A program made the translations under genes and the position numbers. A stretch of 64,000 nucleotides of DNA. It comes from Acidimicrobiia bacterium. Lineage in GTDB: Bacteria; Actinomycetota; Acidimicrobiia; IMCC26256; JAOSJL01. The notes beneath the pieces are model-generated. The model was not told the origin of the DNA. It was given only the letters and a program-made list of their open reading frames with translations, and ran no database searches. Location: positions 2,597,937 through 2,661,936 of the forward strand of contig JAOSJL010000001.1 in the NCBI GenBank assembly GCA_027494115.1. The letters are read 5' to 3'. Shown piece by piece: positions 1 to 7,690 of the stretch; position 1 is the stretch's first letter; each line of letters opens with the position of its first letter.

Positions 1-239
1 CCCGGTCCCTCTCACGAGTCGCAGCGGTGTTCGCACTCACCGGCGCGTTGTTTCTCGGCGCGTGCAGCAGTGATGACGGCGGTAGCACGACATCGACGAC
101 ATCGGTCGAAGACGACGTGAAGAGCAGCGTGACGTCCGCGGAGGACGACGTGAAGAGCAGCGTGACGTCTGCGGAAGACGACCTGAAGTCGGACGTCAGC
201 TCGGTGGAGTCCACGATCGAGGACAAGGTGGACCAGTGA
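1..239 (+). CDS. Small lipoprotein with 11-residue repeats (5' end outside window)
   Basis: The reading frame is open to the window edge and already encodes a hydrophobic signal segment ending in the lipobox LGAC (Cys codon at 63-65), so the true start lies upstream; a GTG at 27 would cut the signal peptide in half. After the lipid-attachment Cys comes a short Ser/Asp region and then three near-identical 11-residue units of the type SAEDDVKSSVT, encoded by 33-bp direct repeats from about 108 to 200. They are predicted to form a charged amphipathic helix on the outer face of the membrane. The stop overlaps the next start (GTGA), so it is probably co-transcribed with the DUF6325 gene. I do not recognise a specific function. 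Confidence 0.7.
   Translation, partial: RSLSRVAAVFALTGALFLGACSSDDGGSTTSTTSVEDDVKSSVTSAEDDVKSSVTSAEDDLKSDVSSVESTIEDKVDQ
108..200 (+). repeat. 33-bp tandem coding repeats
   Basis: Two full 33-bp units and a third partial one begin with GACGACGTGAAG (or GACGACCTGAAG). They encode the 11-residue repeats of the lipoprotein at the window start. The units differ at only a few bases, which suggests recent slippage duplication. Confidence 0.7.
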
Positions 240-664
240 CCGACGAGACACTTCCCGGGCCCATCGATTTCGTCCTTGTCGAGTTTCCGCCGGACGCCTC
301 GACCGACGCCACCGCGCAGGCTACGGCCGCGCTCGTCGAGCAGGGGACCATTCGCCTGTACGACATCGCCCTCCTCCGCAAGGAGGCCGACGGACGCACG
401 CTTGTGCTCGATCTCGCCGGCGAGGGAGGCGGCTTCGCAACCTTCGCCGGAGCGCAGTCGGGCCTCTTCGACGACGAGGACGTGCGCGAGGCGGGTAACG
501 CGATGGAGGCCGACACGACGGCGCTTCTTCTCGCCTACGAGAACACCTGGGCCGGCCCCTTCGTGAACGCCGCGCACGGAGCCGGCGGCCGCATGATCGC
601 CAGTCAGCGGATCCCGGCCCAGGTGCTCCTGGATGCACTCGACGCGCTCGAGACGGCAGGCTGA
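236..664 (+). CDS. DUF6325 family protein
   Basis: A 142-residue acidic soluble protein that begins MTDETLPGPIDFVLVEF and resembles the DUF6325 family, small actinobacterial proteins of unknown function often encoded beside a SHOCT-domain protein, as here. A hydrophobic patch near residues 95-120 (ALLLAYENTWAGPFVNAA) is typical of the family. The GTG start overlaps the upstream stop by two bases, indicating translational coupling. The downstream SHOCT gene follows after 36 bp and has its own AAAGGAA ribosome-binding site. Family assignment is from recognition of the sequence and gene context; no biochemical role is known. Confidence 0.6.
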   Translation: MTDETLPGPIDFVLVEFPPDASTDATAQATAALVEQGTIRLYDIALLRKEADGRTLVLDLAGEGGGFATFAGAQSGLFDDEDVREAGNAMEADTTALLLAYENTWAGPFVNAAHGAGGRMIASQRIPAQVLLDALDALETAG

Positions 665-700
665 AACTCTCGCACGAGCCCTCCCCGAAAGGAACGACAC

Positions 701-1006
701 ATGCCCGGACTACTACGAGGAATTGCGCGTACGGCCGTGGTCGCCGGTACCGCGACCGCCGTCAGCGGACGAGTACAGCGGCGACAGGCCGAGAAGTTCG
801 CTGATCGCGACGCCAACATCTACGCGAACCGCGAGGAGTCCTACGAACAGCAGATGGGCTACCAGCAGGCCGCTCCGGCCGCGCCCACCGCGAGCGGGAA
901 AACCGACACTCTCGCCCAGCTCAAGCAGCTCGGGGAGCTGAAGTCCCAGGGGGTCCTCACGGACGCGGAGTTCGAGGCGCAGAAGGCCAAGATCCTCGCG
1001 GGCTGA
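701..1006 (+). CDS. SHOCT-domain protein
   Basis: A 101-residue protein. The N-terminal half is basic and Ala-rich (residues 1-35). A short Gln/Pro/Ala linker follows, and the C-terminal 30 residues form a SHOCT domain (LKQLGELKSQGVLTDAEFEA, ending AKILAG). SHOCT is a short helical module thought to mediate oligomerisation. The ATG is preceded by AAAGGAACGACAC. It closes a three-gene unit with the lipoprotein and DUF6325 genes, a combination that recurs in actinomycetes. No catalytic residues are visible. Confidence 0.75.
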   Translation: MPGLLRGIARTAVVAGTATAVSGRVQRRQAEKFADRDANIYANREESYEQQMGYQQAAPAAPTASGKTDTLAQLKQLGELKSQGVLTDAEFEAQKAKILAG

Positions 1007-1040
1007 CTCCCACCGATACTCGGGAACATGGCGGTCGATC

Positions 1041-1962
1041 GTGCGTAGACCGCTGAAGGGCCGACCCGGGGAACACCCCCGCGTCGACCGGATTCCGCAG
1101 GTCCCGGAGGGCTGGCGAGTCCTGGAGACGTGGGGCGCGCTCTCCTTCATCACCCACGCGCTCCTCGAACGACCCGATGGGAGCCGGGTCGAATGGAACT
1201 CCCGTCGACACCGCAAGCACCTCGGCCTGAGAGCTGCACGCGGGACGTACCTCGCCGATCTCGAGCTGCGACGAGGTGGCCACGCAAGCGCCTCGAGCTG
1301 GTGGATGGGCGCGCTCTTCATGATCGGCGCGTTCTGCTTCGCTCTCGGATCCTTCCCGCTCTACTTCGACAACGTCGACGCCGAGGTCACGGCCGTCACG
1401 TTCTTCGTGGGATCGATCTTCTTCACGAGCGCCGCGTCCCTCCAGTTCCACGAAGCCGTCGGTGCCCCGACCGGTGTGGAGCCCGGTGCACCTCCACCCC
1501 TCGGATATCGGTCGTTTCTCGGCCTCGAGCCTCATCGCATCGACTGGTGGTCATCGGCGGTGCAACTGGTCGGAACCGTGTTCTTCAACGTCAGCACCTT
1601 CTCTGCGACCCGCTCCGATCTCAGCCTGCAACAGGAGCGCCATCTCATCTGGGCGCCCGACGTGTGGGGTTCGGTCTGCTTTCTGATCGCCGGCTGGCTG
1701 GCCTATTCCGAGGTGTCTCCCCCGGCTCCTCGCGGCTCCCGAGCGGTCGGTGGGCTGGTGGATCAGCGCTCTGAACCTGCTGGGATCCGTGGCGTTCGGC
1801 GTGGCGGCAGTGGCATCGCGCTACCTGCACAGCACCGGCGAGATCGCAAACCTCTCGCTCACCAACGTGGGGACCTTCCTGGGGGCCCTCTGCTTCTTCA
1901 CCGGCGCCGCACTGCTGCCCGTCGAGTCGGCCCGAGAGACCTCGCGTCCCGCGCCGTCCTGA
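1041..1962 (+). CDS. Multi-pass membrane protein, possibly YrhK-like (frame broken near 1719-1723)
   Basis: About 306 residues once the frame is repaired. An N-terminal soluble part of about 85 residues (VPEGWRVLETWGALSFITHA) precedes three similar membrane modules. Each starts with a Trp pair and a G-S/G-T hydrophobic helix (SSWWMGALFMIGAFCFALGS; DWWSSAVQLVGTVFF; VGWWISALNLLGSVAFG) and ends with a second helix. This pattern recalls YrhK-like membrane domains, but the match is tentative. The frame changes at the five-C run 1719-1723: the last module is in the +1 frame and ends at the TGA 1960-1962. The GTG start at 1041 is the first usable start. Function unknown. Confidence 0.55.
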
Positions 1963-1987
1963 CCCTCGTGACTCAGGGCCTGTCGGG

Positions 1988-3672
1988 TCTCATTTCGCGG
2001 CGCGAGCGGTTCTTCCCTCGTCGCGCCGGCTCCGGAGCGCGAGCCCCCGACTCACCGCGACGGGATCCCAGTCCTGCGGGGTGTGCGGCAACACACCGGG
2101 ATCGACGAGGACCGCGCCACTGGAGAGCTCGTGCATGAGGCTGCGGCCCGTCACGGCACCCGCGCACATCACGCCGCCGATCATGGTTCCGGCGATGCCG
2201 TGTCCGGTCGTCGTGCTGGCCCCGACGAGAAAGAGCCCTCGATCTCCGTCCGGTACCCGGGGCGCATCGGCCCGGTCTGGTCGGGCGAGAAGCGCAGGCC
2301 GTATGAGGTGCCGTCGGTGGAGAGCGTGTAGCGCTCCTGGGTCAGCGGCGTCGCCGTCTCGAGATGCACGATGTGGTCGCGGAAGGGCCCGAGGACCTGT
2401 TCGGCCTGTTCGATGAGCTGGGACGTGATCTGCTCCTTGCGCTCCCGGTAGGTGGCGTCGCGGCGGTACCGCCGGCCGTCCGCCGGGCCGGTGCCGACAC
2501 CCCACGCCTCATGACCGCGAGGCCCGAGCGTCATGATCTGGAAGTTGGAGTATCCGGGTGGGCACAGCGCGGCGTGGTCGGGGTCCTTCACCGACGCCAT
2601 CGACACGTATGAGAACGGCACCCTTCCGGGCTCGCCGGCCTCGAGCCGTGCGTATTCGGCCTCCACGTCATAGGTGGGAAACACGAAGTAGTTGGTGTTC
2701 GGAACCCGCTCGGTGAGATCGATGTCGACGATGACGTAGGCAACGACGAGCGGAAGCGACATCACCGCGGCTTCCGCTCTCTCGACCGTCTCGGGAGCCA
2801 GCGCGGACCGGTCGACGAGCGAGAGCATCGTCCGCTTGTAGTCGGCGTTCGAAACCACGACAGGAGCATGCAGGGTCTCACCCGACTCGGAGTCGAACGC
2901 CGGCGACCGTGCCGCCGTCGACCAGGATCTCGTCGACCTTGGCGAGCGTCCGTACTTCCCCCCCGAGCGACTCGACCACTTCCACGAGGCGCGCCGGAAT
3001 CACCTGGCCGCCACCTTCGGGGTAGCACGCACCGTGCATGTAGTGATGGGCGATGATGGCGTGCATGACCGCCGTCGACTCCTGTGGTCCTGATCCGTAC
3101 AGACCGCTCCAGTGGTCGAGAACCGCGATCGCCTCCTGCGACAGGCCGCAGTGGGCGAAGAGGTCCGCCAGGGGTCGCAGCCCCCATTCGAGGAGTGTCG
3201 GCGCGTCGGCCTCGCCGCCGACCATCAGCGCGTTCGCTTCGCCGGGCAGCGCTCTCAGCACGGCGAAGTAACGGTCGAGACCCTCCTCCTCATCAGGGAA
3301 CTGGGCGACGACCCTGTCCCTGTAGGCGTCCCAACCCGCGGGCACCCGAATCGTGAAGTCGGGGAAGACGAGCGTGTCGAAACCGTCCGGATCCAGATCG
3401 CGGAAGGTGATCCGGTCGGCGAGCCCGAGGCCGCGCAGCACGGTGGGGATCGATCCGGTCGGCCCGGAATCGCCCAGGTAGTGGAGGCCCACGTCGAACT
3501 CGTAATCGTGACCGCCGAGGTGGCGGCGGAACACCTGACAGTTCCCACCGGCGAGATCGTGCTGCTCGAGGACGAGAACACGCCGTCCGAGTGCCGAGAG
3601 ATACGCCGCGCACGTGAGGCCTCCCGGCCCCGACCCCACAACGATCGCGTCCCATGCGTTTTTTAGAGCCAT
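1988..3672 (-). CDS. Phytoene-desaturase/retinol-saturase-like FAD oxidoreductase (two frame breaks)
   Basis: Starts at 3672 (MALKNAWDAIVVGSGPGG) with a classical Rossmann dinucleotide motif GSGPGG at residues 13-18, and ends in the typical second FAD motif (GLFLVGASTTTGHGIAG) before a C-terminal helix. This layout matches the CrtI/RetSat/NAD(P)-FAD amine-oxidase-like superfamily, usually about 500-550 residues; here about 560 after repair. One frame break lies at about 2884-2896, between GTVAGVRL and DSESGETLHAPVVVSN. A second lies near 2236-2238, between RTEIEG and LFLVGAS. Both flanking sequences align to the family without loss, so these are probably sequencing errors. The substrate is probably an isoprenoid or polyene lipid. 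It stands alone with no carotenoid genes nearby. Confidence 0.75.
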
Positions 3673-3707
3673 GGCGCTCCCGAGGGTAACGCCCTTCCGC
3701 GACTCGC

Positions 3708-5138
3708 TCAGGTCCCGATGTCACTCGCGCGTGCATCAGCGACGAGTACCTCGGCGTCCGCCGGCAGCAGGTAGCCCGCGTCCACCGAACGCGCCGCTGC
3801 CGCTTCGACCTGCTGAACGTACGTGTCGTGATCCGGGTAGAGCTGATGCAGCCTGGCCTCATCGAAGGGGATGGTCTGGCCTGACAAGGGGATGTCGCCC
3901 TCGCCGCTGAGCATCGCGACGGGAACCTCGACGTGGGGAAGGCGGAGTCCTCCGAGCGCGTTGCCGTCGGAATCACGCGCGATGGCGCCGTCTCGCGTCT
4001 CGATCGGTGGCGCGGTGCCAGGCGGAGTGCCCTCACGTATCCAGGAGTCGAGCGCGTGAAGCGCCGCGTTGACCGCGACGTACTGAGGCGCTGTGTTGAC
4101 CACGCCGAGGATCGGTGTGAGATCGATGAAGTCGTCGTACTGGCGGCGCCCCTGGGAGAGCAGCGCCTCGAGGTAGTGCGCGTCGGCGTGTGCGGTTCCT
4201 GCGAGCTCCCAGGTGTGGACGACGTCGGTGTCCGGCTGGCGGGCTCCCGGGAACGCGGCGTCTGCCTCGCCCAGGCTGAACAGGTCGGTTTCGGTGAGTA
4301 CCTGGAACACCGGGGTGGTGGAGTCGGCGCGCACCTGGGCGGGGGTGGGGACACCACCCACCAGGCCGTCGCCGAGGGGCGCACCGGAACCGTTGCGACT
4401 GTGGATGAGGAAGCCGTCGTAGACGGCCGACTCGGGATGGATCGCGTTCACATACGTGAGCATCCGGTACGCGCTCTGAGACTCGCCATCAGCGATCAGG
4501 CGCTCGGGTTCCAAACCACCGAGCAAATCGACACCGTCCGGTGAGACGAGGGCCTCGCCGGCTTGCGAGAAGATGTCGTACGAGTAGCTGTCGCCCGGGT
4601 GGTCGAGGGAGCCGTACCGCTCGGGATCCCAGGCCTGGAGACCTACCACGGCGTCTCCCAACGGGCTACCGCCGGTGCTCGTGATACCCACGGCCTGGGC
4701 GGTCACGCCCACCCACGCGTATCCCTCACGCAGGATCTCCTCACTCGCGAAGCCGAAGTCGGGATCCAGGTCGATGTTCGAGGTCACGTTGAACCACTCC
4801 ACCACCACGGTTCCGTTGAACCGGTCGGGGTCGGTGGGACGCCGCACGAGCAGGCGGGTCTTGTACGGAGCGCTCGAGTGCTCCACCACCGGCCAGACGC
4901 CATCAGCCGACCATGTGCCGGACGGCTCGTAGGACGTCGCGGTGCCTTCGAGGAAGAACTCCTCCTCGACATAACCGTCCGCGGCGAGGTCGACCGGGGC
5001 GCTCGTGGCCGGGAATCCGTGTGATCCCCCTGTCACCGGACCCGTTACCGTCGAATTCCCCGATTCCCCATCCGGTCCCCCGCAGCTCACCACGACGACC
5101 CCGATCAGCAGTGCGGCGACGGCACGCGCGGCAGACAC
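3708..5138 (-). CDS. Secreted alpha/beta-hydrolase-domain lipoprotein
   Basis: A 476-residue protein with a lipoprotein signal (ALLIGVVVVSC, Cys19). The body resembles the 'alpha/beta hydrolase domain' family (Abhydrolase_10 type). Ser220 lies in a nucleophile elbow, GESQS (218-222). A conserved WFNVTSNIDLDPD segment sits near residues 125-137, and HADAHYLEA may supply the catalytic His region. It is probably an esterase or lipase-like enzyme anchored outside the membrane; the substrate cannot be told. It reads in the same direction as the oxidoreductase downstream, with 36 bp between them, so co-transcription is possible. Confidence 0.75.
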   Translation of the reverse strand: MSAARAVAALLIGVVVVSCGGPDGESGNSTVTGPVTGGSHGFPATSAPVDLAADGYVEEEFFLEGTATSYEPSGTWSADGVWPVVEHSSAPYKTRLLVRRPTDPDRFNGTVVVEWFNVTSNIDLDPDFGFASEEILREGYAWVGVTAQAVGITSTGGSPLGDAVVGLQAWDPERYGSLDHPGDSYSYDIFSQAGEALVSPDGVDLLGGLEPERLIADGESQSAYRMLTYVNAIHPESAVYDGFLIHSRNGSGAPLGDGLVGGVPTPAQVRADSTTPVFQVLTETDLFSLGEADAAFPGARQPDTDVVHTWELAGTAHADAHYLEALLSQGRRQYDDFIDLTPILGVVNTAPQYVAVNAALHALDSWIREGTPPGTAPPIETRDGAIARDSDGNALGGLRLPHVEVPVAMLSGEGDIPLSGQTIPFDEARLHQLYPDHDTYVQQVEAAAARSVDAGYLLPADAEVLVADARASDIGT

Positions 5139-5302
5139 AGCTTCGACCCTACCGGGCAGGCGTCGCCGTGATGCCCGTCGTTCACAACGGCCGAACTCAG
5201 AACCACCTCTGACATGCAGGTCTGACAGATCTGTTCAGCGACGCGGAGACCAAACCCGCGGACTGATCCATTCCCAGTTCACTACCCCGCAGACCCCCTG
5301 GG

Positions 5303-6433
5303 TCAGCAGACGGGCGCGACCCACGGATAGGGGTTCGTCGCACCGCCGCCGCCGGGGTGCACCTCGAAGTGGAGGTGGTTGAAGCCCGGGGTTCCGTTAC
5401 CGGTGGCGCCGTTGTAGCCGATCACGTCACCCTGCTGAACGGCGCCACCCTTGCCGTAGCCCGACATGTGCATGTACAGGTAGACGTTGCCGTCGCTTCC
5501 GCTCAGAGTCGCGCCCATTCCGCCGCCACCCATGTCGCCGAAGGAGACATTTCCCGACACGACCGCCACGAGCGCGCCGCCGTAGGGCCCACCCATGTCG
5601 ACACCTTGGTGGGAGCGACCGCCTGAGCGGGGATCACCCCATGAGTCGGAGAAGCCGGCGTGGCCGGGGAACGGGCAGATGATGTTGCCCGGGCCACCGG
5701 GCGAACCGCCCAGGTTTCCTACGGGACCCGAGGGCGCGGGAGCCGCGGGAGCAGGGGCAGCCTGCTGGGCTGCCGCGGCGGCAGCAGCGTCGCGACTGGC
5801 GCGGGCCGCGGCTTCCGCGGCACGGGCGGCCTCCGCCGCGGCGGCGCGTTCGGCTTCGATGCGCGCCTGCTCGCGCGCTTCAGCGAGCACTGATTCGGCG
5901 GCAGCAGCCTTCTCCTCGAGGTCCGCGATCTCGGATTCCATCTTCTCGAGCGCGGCAGCCTGGTCCTCCTTCTTGGCATCGAGCTCGGCGCGTTGGCGGT
6001 CGAGATCCTCTTCGAGTGCTCCGAGCTCCTCGACCTTCTGGTCGTCGTCGGCCTTGAGCTGCTCGAGCAGCTGCGTCTTGCGCGCGACATCGAGAACGTT
6101 GTCGCTCCCGAGAGCCTCGGCGAAGTCGACGTTGCCGCCGGTGTAGGCGTCGGCCGCTCGATCACGGGCCACGGCACGCAGCTCGTCGGCGTACGCCTCC
6201 GCGGCCTCGATGTCGCTCTCCAACGCCATGACCTCGTTCTCGAGCTCGTAATAGACCGCCTGCGCGTCGGCGACACGTTCGGCTCCTGCGTTCAACTCGG
6301 CGCGGGCCGCCTCGGCAGCGGCACTGGCCTCGTCGACCGAGACCTCAGCGCGCGGCGCGGCTCCCACCGGCAGGGCCAGCGCGAGCGCGAGTGCGACAAC
6401 GAGAAGAATCGTCGTGAGACGAGAAGGGAACAC
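5303..6433 (-). CDS. Secreted M23-family murein endopeptidase with N-terminal coiled coil
   Basis: The start is placed at the GTG 6433, which has GGAG seven bases upstream and opens directly into a signal peptide (FPSRLTTILLVVALALALAL ending GAA); the frame is open further upstream but that part has no signal-peptide character. Residues of about 35-240 form a long Ala/Glu-rich coiled coil like those of EnvC/NlpD-type murein hydrolase activators. A Pro/Ala linker leads to a C-terminal LytM domain with zinc ligands in SHQGVDMG and HLHFEVHPGG. It should cleave peptidoglycan cross-links in the cell wall, probably during division. It is divergent from the cupredoxin gene, across a region with two palindromic repeats. 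Confidence 0.85.
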   Translation of the reverse strand: MFPSRLTTILLVVALALALALPVGAAPRAEVSVDEASAAAEAARAELNAGAERVADAQAVYYELENEVMALESDIEAAEAYADELRAVARDRAADAYTGGNVDFAEALGSDNVLDVARKTQLLEQLKADDDQKVEELGALEEDLDRQRAELDAKKEDQAAALEKMESEIADLEEKAAAAESVLAEAREQARIEAERAAAAEAARAAEAAARASRDAAAAAAAQQAAPAPAAPAPSGPVGNLGGSPGGPGNIICPFPGHAGFSDSWGDPRSGGRSHQGVDMGGPYGGALVAVVSGNVSFGDMGGGGMGATLSGSDGNVYLYMHMSGYGKGGAVQQGDVIGYNGATGNGTPGFNHLHFEVHPGGGGATNPYPWVAPVC

Positions 6434-6498
6434 GAGAGCTCCGTAGAGGGGGCTGGCGAGTTCCGAGAACCGTAGCAACAGCGGTTGCGATATGCAAC

Positions 6499-6532
6499 TA
6501 CATGACGTCATACTCTTACATGACGTCGTACT
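6499..6532. promoter_or_regulatory. Paired palindromic repeats TACATGACGTCrTACT in a divergent promoter region
   Basis: Two 16-bp direct repeats (6499-6514 and 6517-6532, 15 of 16 bases identical, 18-bp period) each centre on the palindrome TGACGTCA or its one-base variant. ATGACGTCAT (6502-6511) is a perfect 10-bp dyad. They lie between the start of the M23 peptidase (minus strand) and the cupredoxin lipoprotein (plus strand), and so are a candidate operator for a dimeric regulator that binds twice. The regulator is unknown. Confidence 0.5.
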
Positions 6533-6632
6533 TCGATGATTGTCGAAGCGTCGATCACGCACGCGCAAGCGGGAGCCCTCTCGGATCGCCACGGGCTGTC
6601 CCGCCGGCTACCCCGAGCGAGGAGAATCACTG

Positions 6633-7073
6633 ATGAGATCTAGAAGCAGAGCACGGACCGTGGGAATCGTGACGGTCACTGCTGCAGCCCTCCTCGTCCT
6701 CGGGGCCTGCAGCAGTGGCGACGACGACACAACCACGGATGGTGAACACATGGAAGAGGGCGGAGGTCACACGGAGAACAGCCCCGTGGCTCCGGGCGCA
6801 CGAACGATCGAGGTCTCGTCGACCTCGTTCGAGTACGGCACACCGATGATCGAGGCCACGGTGGGCGAAGACATCGAGATCTCCCTCACCGCCGACGACG
6901 TGCTGCACGACTTCATCATCGACGAGCTCGACGCCCACGTCTCGGCCGAGCCCGGCGAGACGGCATCCGGCGGCTTCACGGCGTCCGAAGCCGGCGAGTA
7001 CACCTTCTACTGCAGCGTGCCGGGACACCGTGACGCGGGCATGGAAGGTACCCTCGTCGTCACCGAGTCATAG
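6633..7073 (+). CDS. Cupredoxin-domain copper-binding lipoprotein
   Basis: The start is the ATG 6633, eight bases after GGAG, and opens a lipoprotein signal peptide ending LVLGAC. A Thr/His/Glu-rich linker with potential metal ligands (GEHMEEGGGHTEN) follows. The cupredoxin fold spans residues 48-146 and retains a full type-1 copper set: His92 (VLHDF), Cys127 and His132 (YCSVPGH) and Met137 (GHRDAGM). It should bind copper at the outer face of the membrane as an electron carrier or copper-buffering protein. It lies next to csoR and the copper ATPase, in convergent orientation. Confidence 0.85.
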   Translation: MRSRSRARTVGIVTVTAAALLVLGACSSGDDDTTTDGEHMEEGGGHTENSPVAPGARTIEVSSTSFEYGTPMIEATVGEDIEISLTADDVLHDFIIDELDAHVSAEPGETASGGFTASEAGEYTFYCSVPGHRDAGMEGTLVVTES

Positions 7074-7109
7074 CCAGAAGCGGGGGTCCACCTGCTTGAT
7101 GCCGCCCCA

Positions 7110-7141
7110 AGCACGACAGCACTCACCGCGCGGTCCGTGCT
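7110..7141. terminator. Possible bidirectional terminator hairpin
   Basis: An inverted repeat AGCACG ... CGTGCT (7110-7115 / 7136-7141) lies in the 72-bp gap between the convergent cupredoxin and csoR genes, and contains a second nested dyad (ACCGCGCGGT). There is no clear T-run on either side, so the assignment is weak. Confidence 0.3.
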
Positions 7142-7145
7142 CAGT

Positions 7146-7415
7146 TCATCGAATCGACGGTCGACGGTTCCCGAACACGGCACCCATGAGTTCGTCGGCC
7201 ACGTCGTCGATACGGCCGTCCGCGTAAGCATCGGCGACGCATGTCCTCAGGTGCGCGTCGAGAATGGGCTCCGCGGCTCGGTCGAGTGCGGCCTGGACGG
7301 CCCCTAGCTGGTGGAGTACGTCGATGCAGTAGCGGTCGTCTTCGAGCATCCGGATCACGGCGTCGAGGTGCCCGCGGGCGCTCCGTAGGCGCTGAAGCGC
7401 CTCGGGCTTGCTCAT
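7146..7415 (-). CDS. csoR: CsoR-family copper-sensing transcriptional repressor
   Basis: An 89-residue, all-helical protein of the CsoR/RcnR family (DUF156). The three Cu(I) ligands are in place: Cys30 (DRYCIDVL), His55 and Cys59 (DAHLRTC), giving the Cys-His-Cys pattern expected of a copper rather than nickel or formaldehyde sensor. The apo-protein is expected to repress DNA containing G/C-rich inverted repeats and to release it when Cu(I) binds. Its ATG overlaps the stop of the upstream SHOCT gene (ATGA), which in turn overlaps the copper ATPase, so the three genes form one operon transcribed from about 10.5 kb. It probably controls its own operon. Confidence 0.9.
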   Translation of the reverse strand: MSKPEALQRLRSARGHLDAVIRMLEDDRYCIDVLHQLGAVQAALDRAAEPILDAHLRTCVADAYADGRIDDVADELMGAVFGNRRPSIR

Positions 7416-7690
7416 CGCAACGCCTCCAGACGCTCGTGGTACTCGTCCGTGGACAGTTCACCACGCGCGTAGCGCTCCGCGAGGATCTCGCGTGGTCGAT
7501 CGTTCCGCTCGCGCGTGCCGCGATCCTGTCCTCGCATCACGAGCCAGACCGCAAGGCCGATCACCGCTATCCAGAACGTCATCATCAGGAAGCCCCACAG
7601 CCACATCCATCCTCCACCCCACCCGTCCATGTGGCCCCAGCCGTCTCCGAGCATTTCTGCCAGCGTCGTCATGTGTTGCATTGTCCTCAT
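7412..7690 (-). CDS. SHOCT-domain membrane protein
   Basis: A 92-residue protein. A Gly/Trp/Met-rich N-terminus ([19 protein letters not shown]) leads into one transmembrane helix (residues of about 30-52), then a basic linker and a C-terminal SHOCT motif ([20 protein letters not shown]). The His/Met-rich N-terminus could bind copper. It sits between the copper ATPase and csoR with overlapping ends on both sides, so it is very likely part of the copper operon. The start could also be the ATG at 7672 (MTTLAEM); 7690 is kept because it overlaps the ATPase stop. Confidence 0.8.
   Translation of the reverse strand: MRTMQHMTTLAEMLGDGWGHMDGWGGGWMWLWGFLMMTFWIAVIGLAVWLVMRGQDRGTRERNDRPREILAERYARGELSTDEYHERLEALR

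Noticed and set aside
6434..6592. N-terminal extension of the M23 peptidase
   Set aside because: The upstream frame lacks a signal-peptide character and includes the palindromic repeats; the GTG at 6433 has a good ribosome-binding site and begins the signal peptide.
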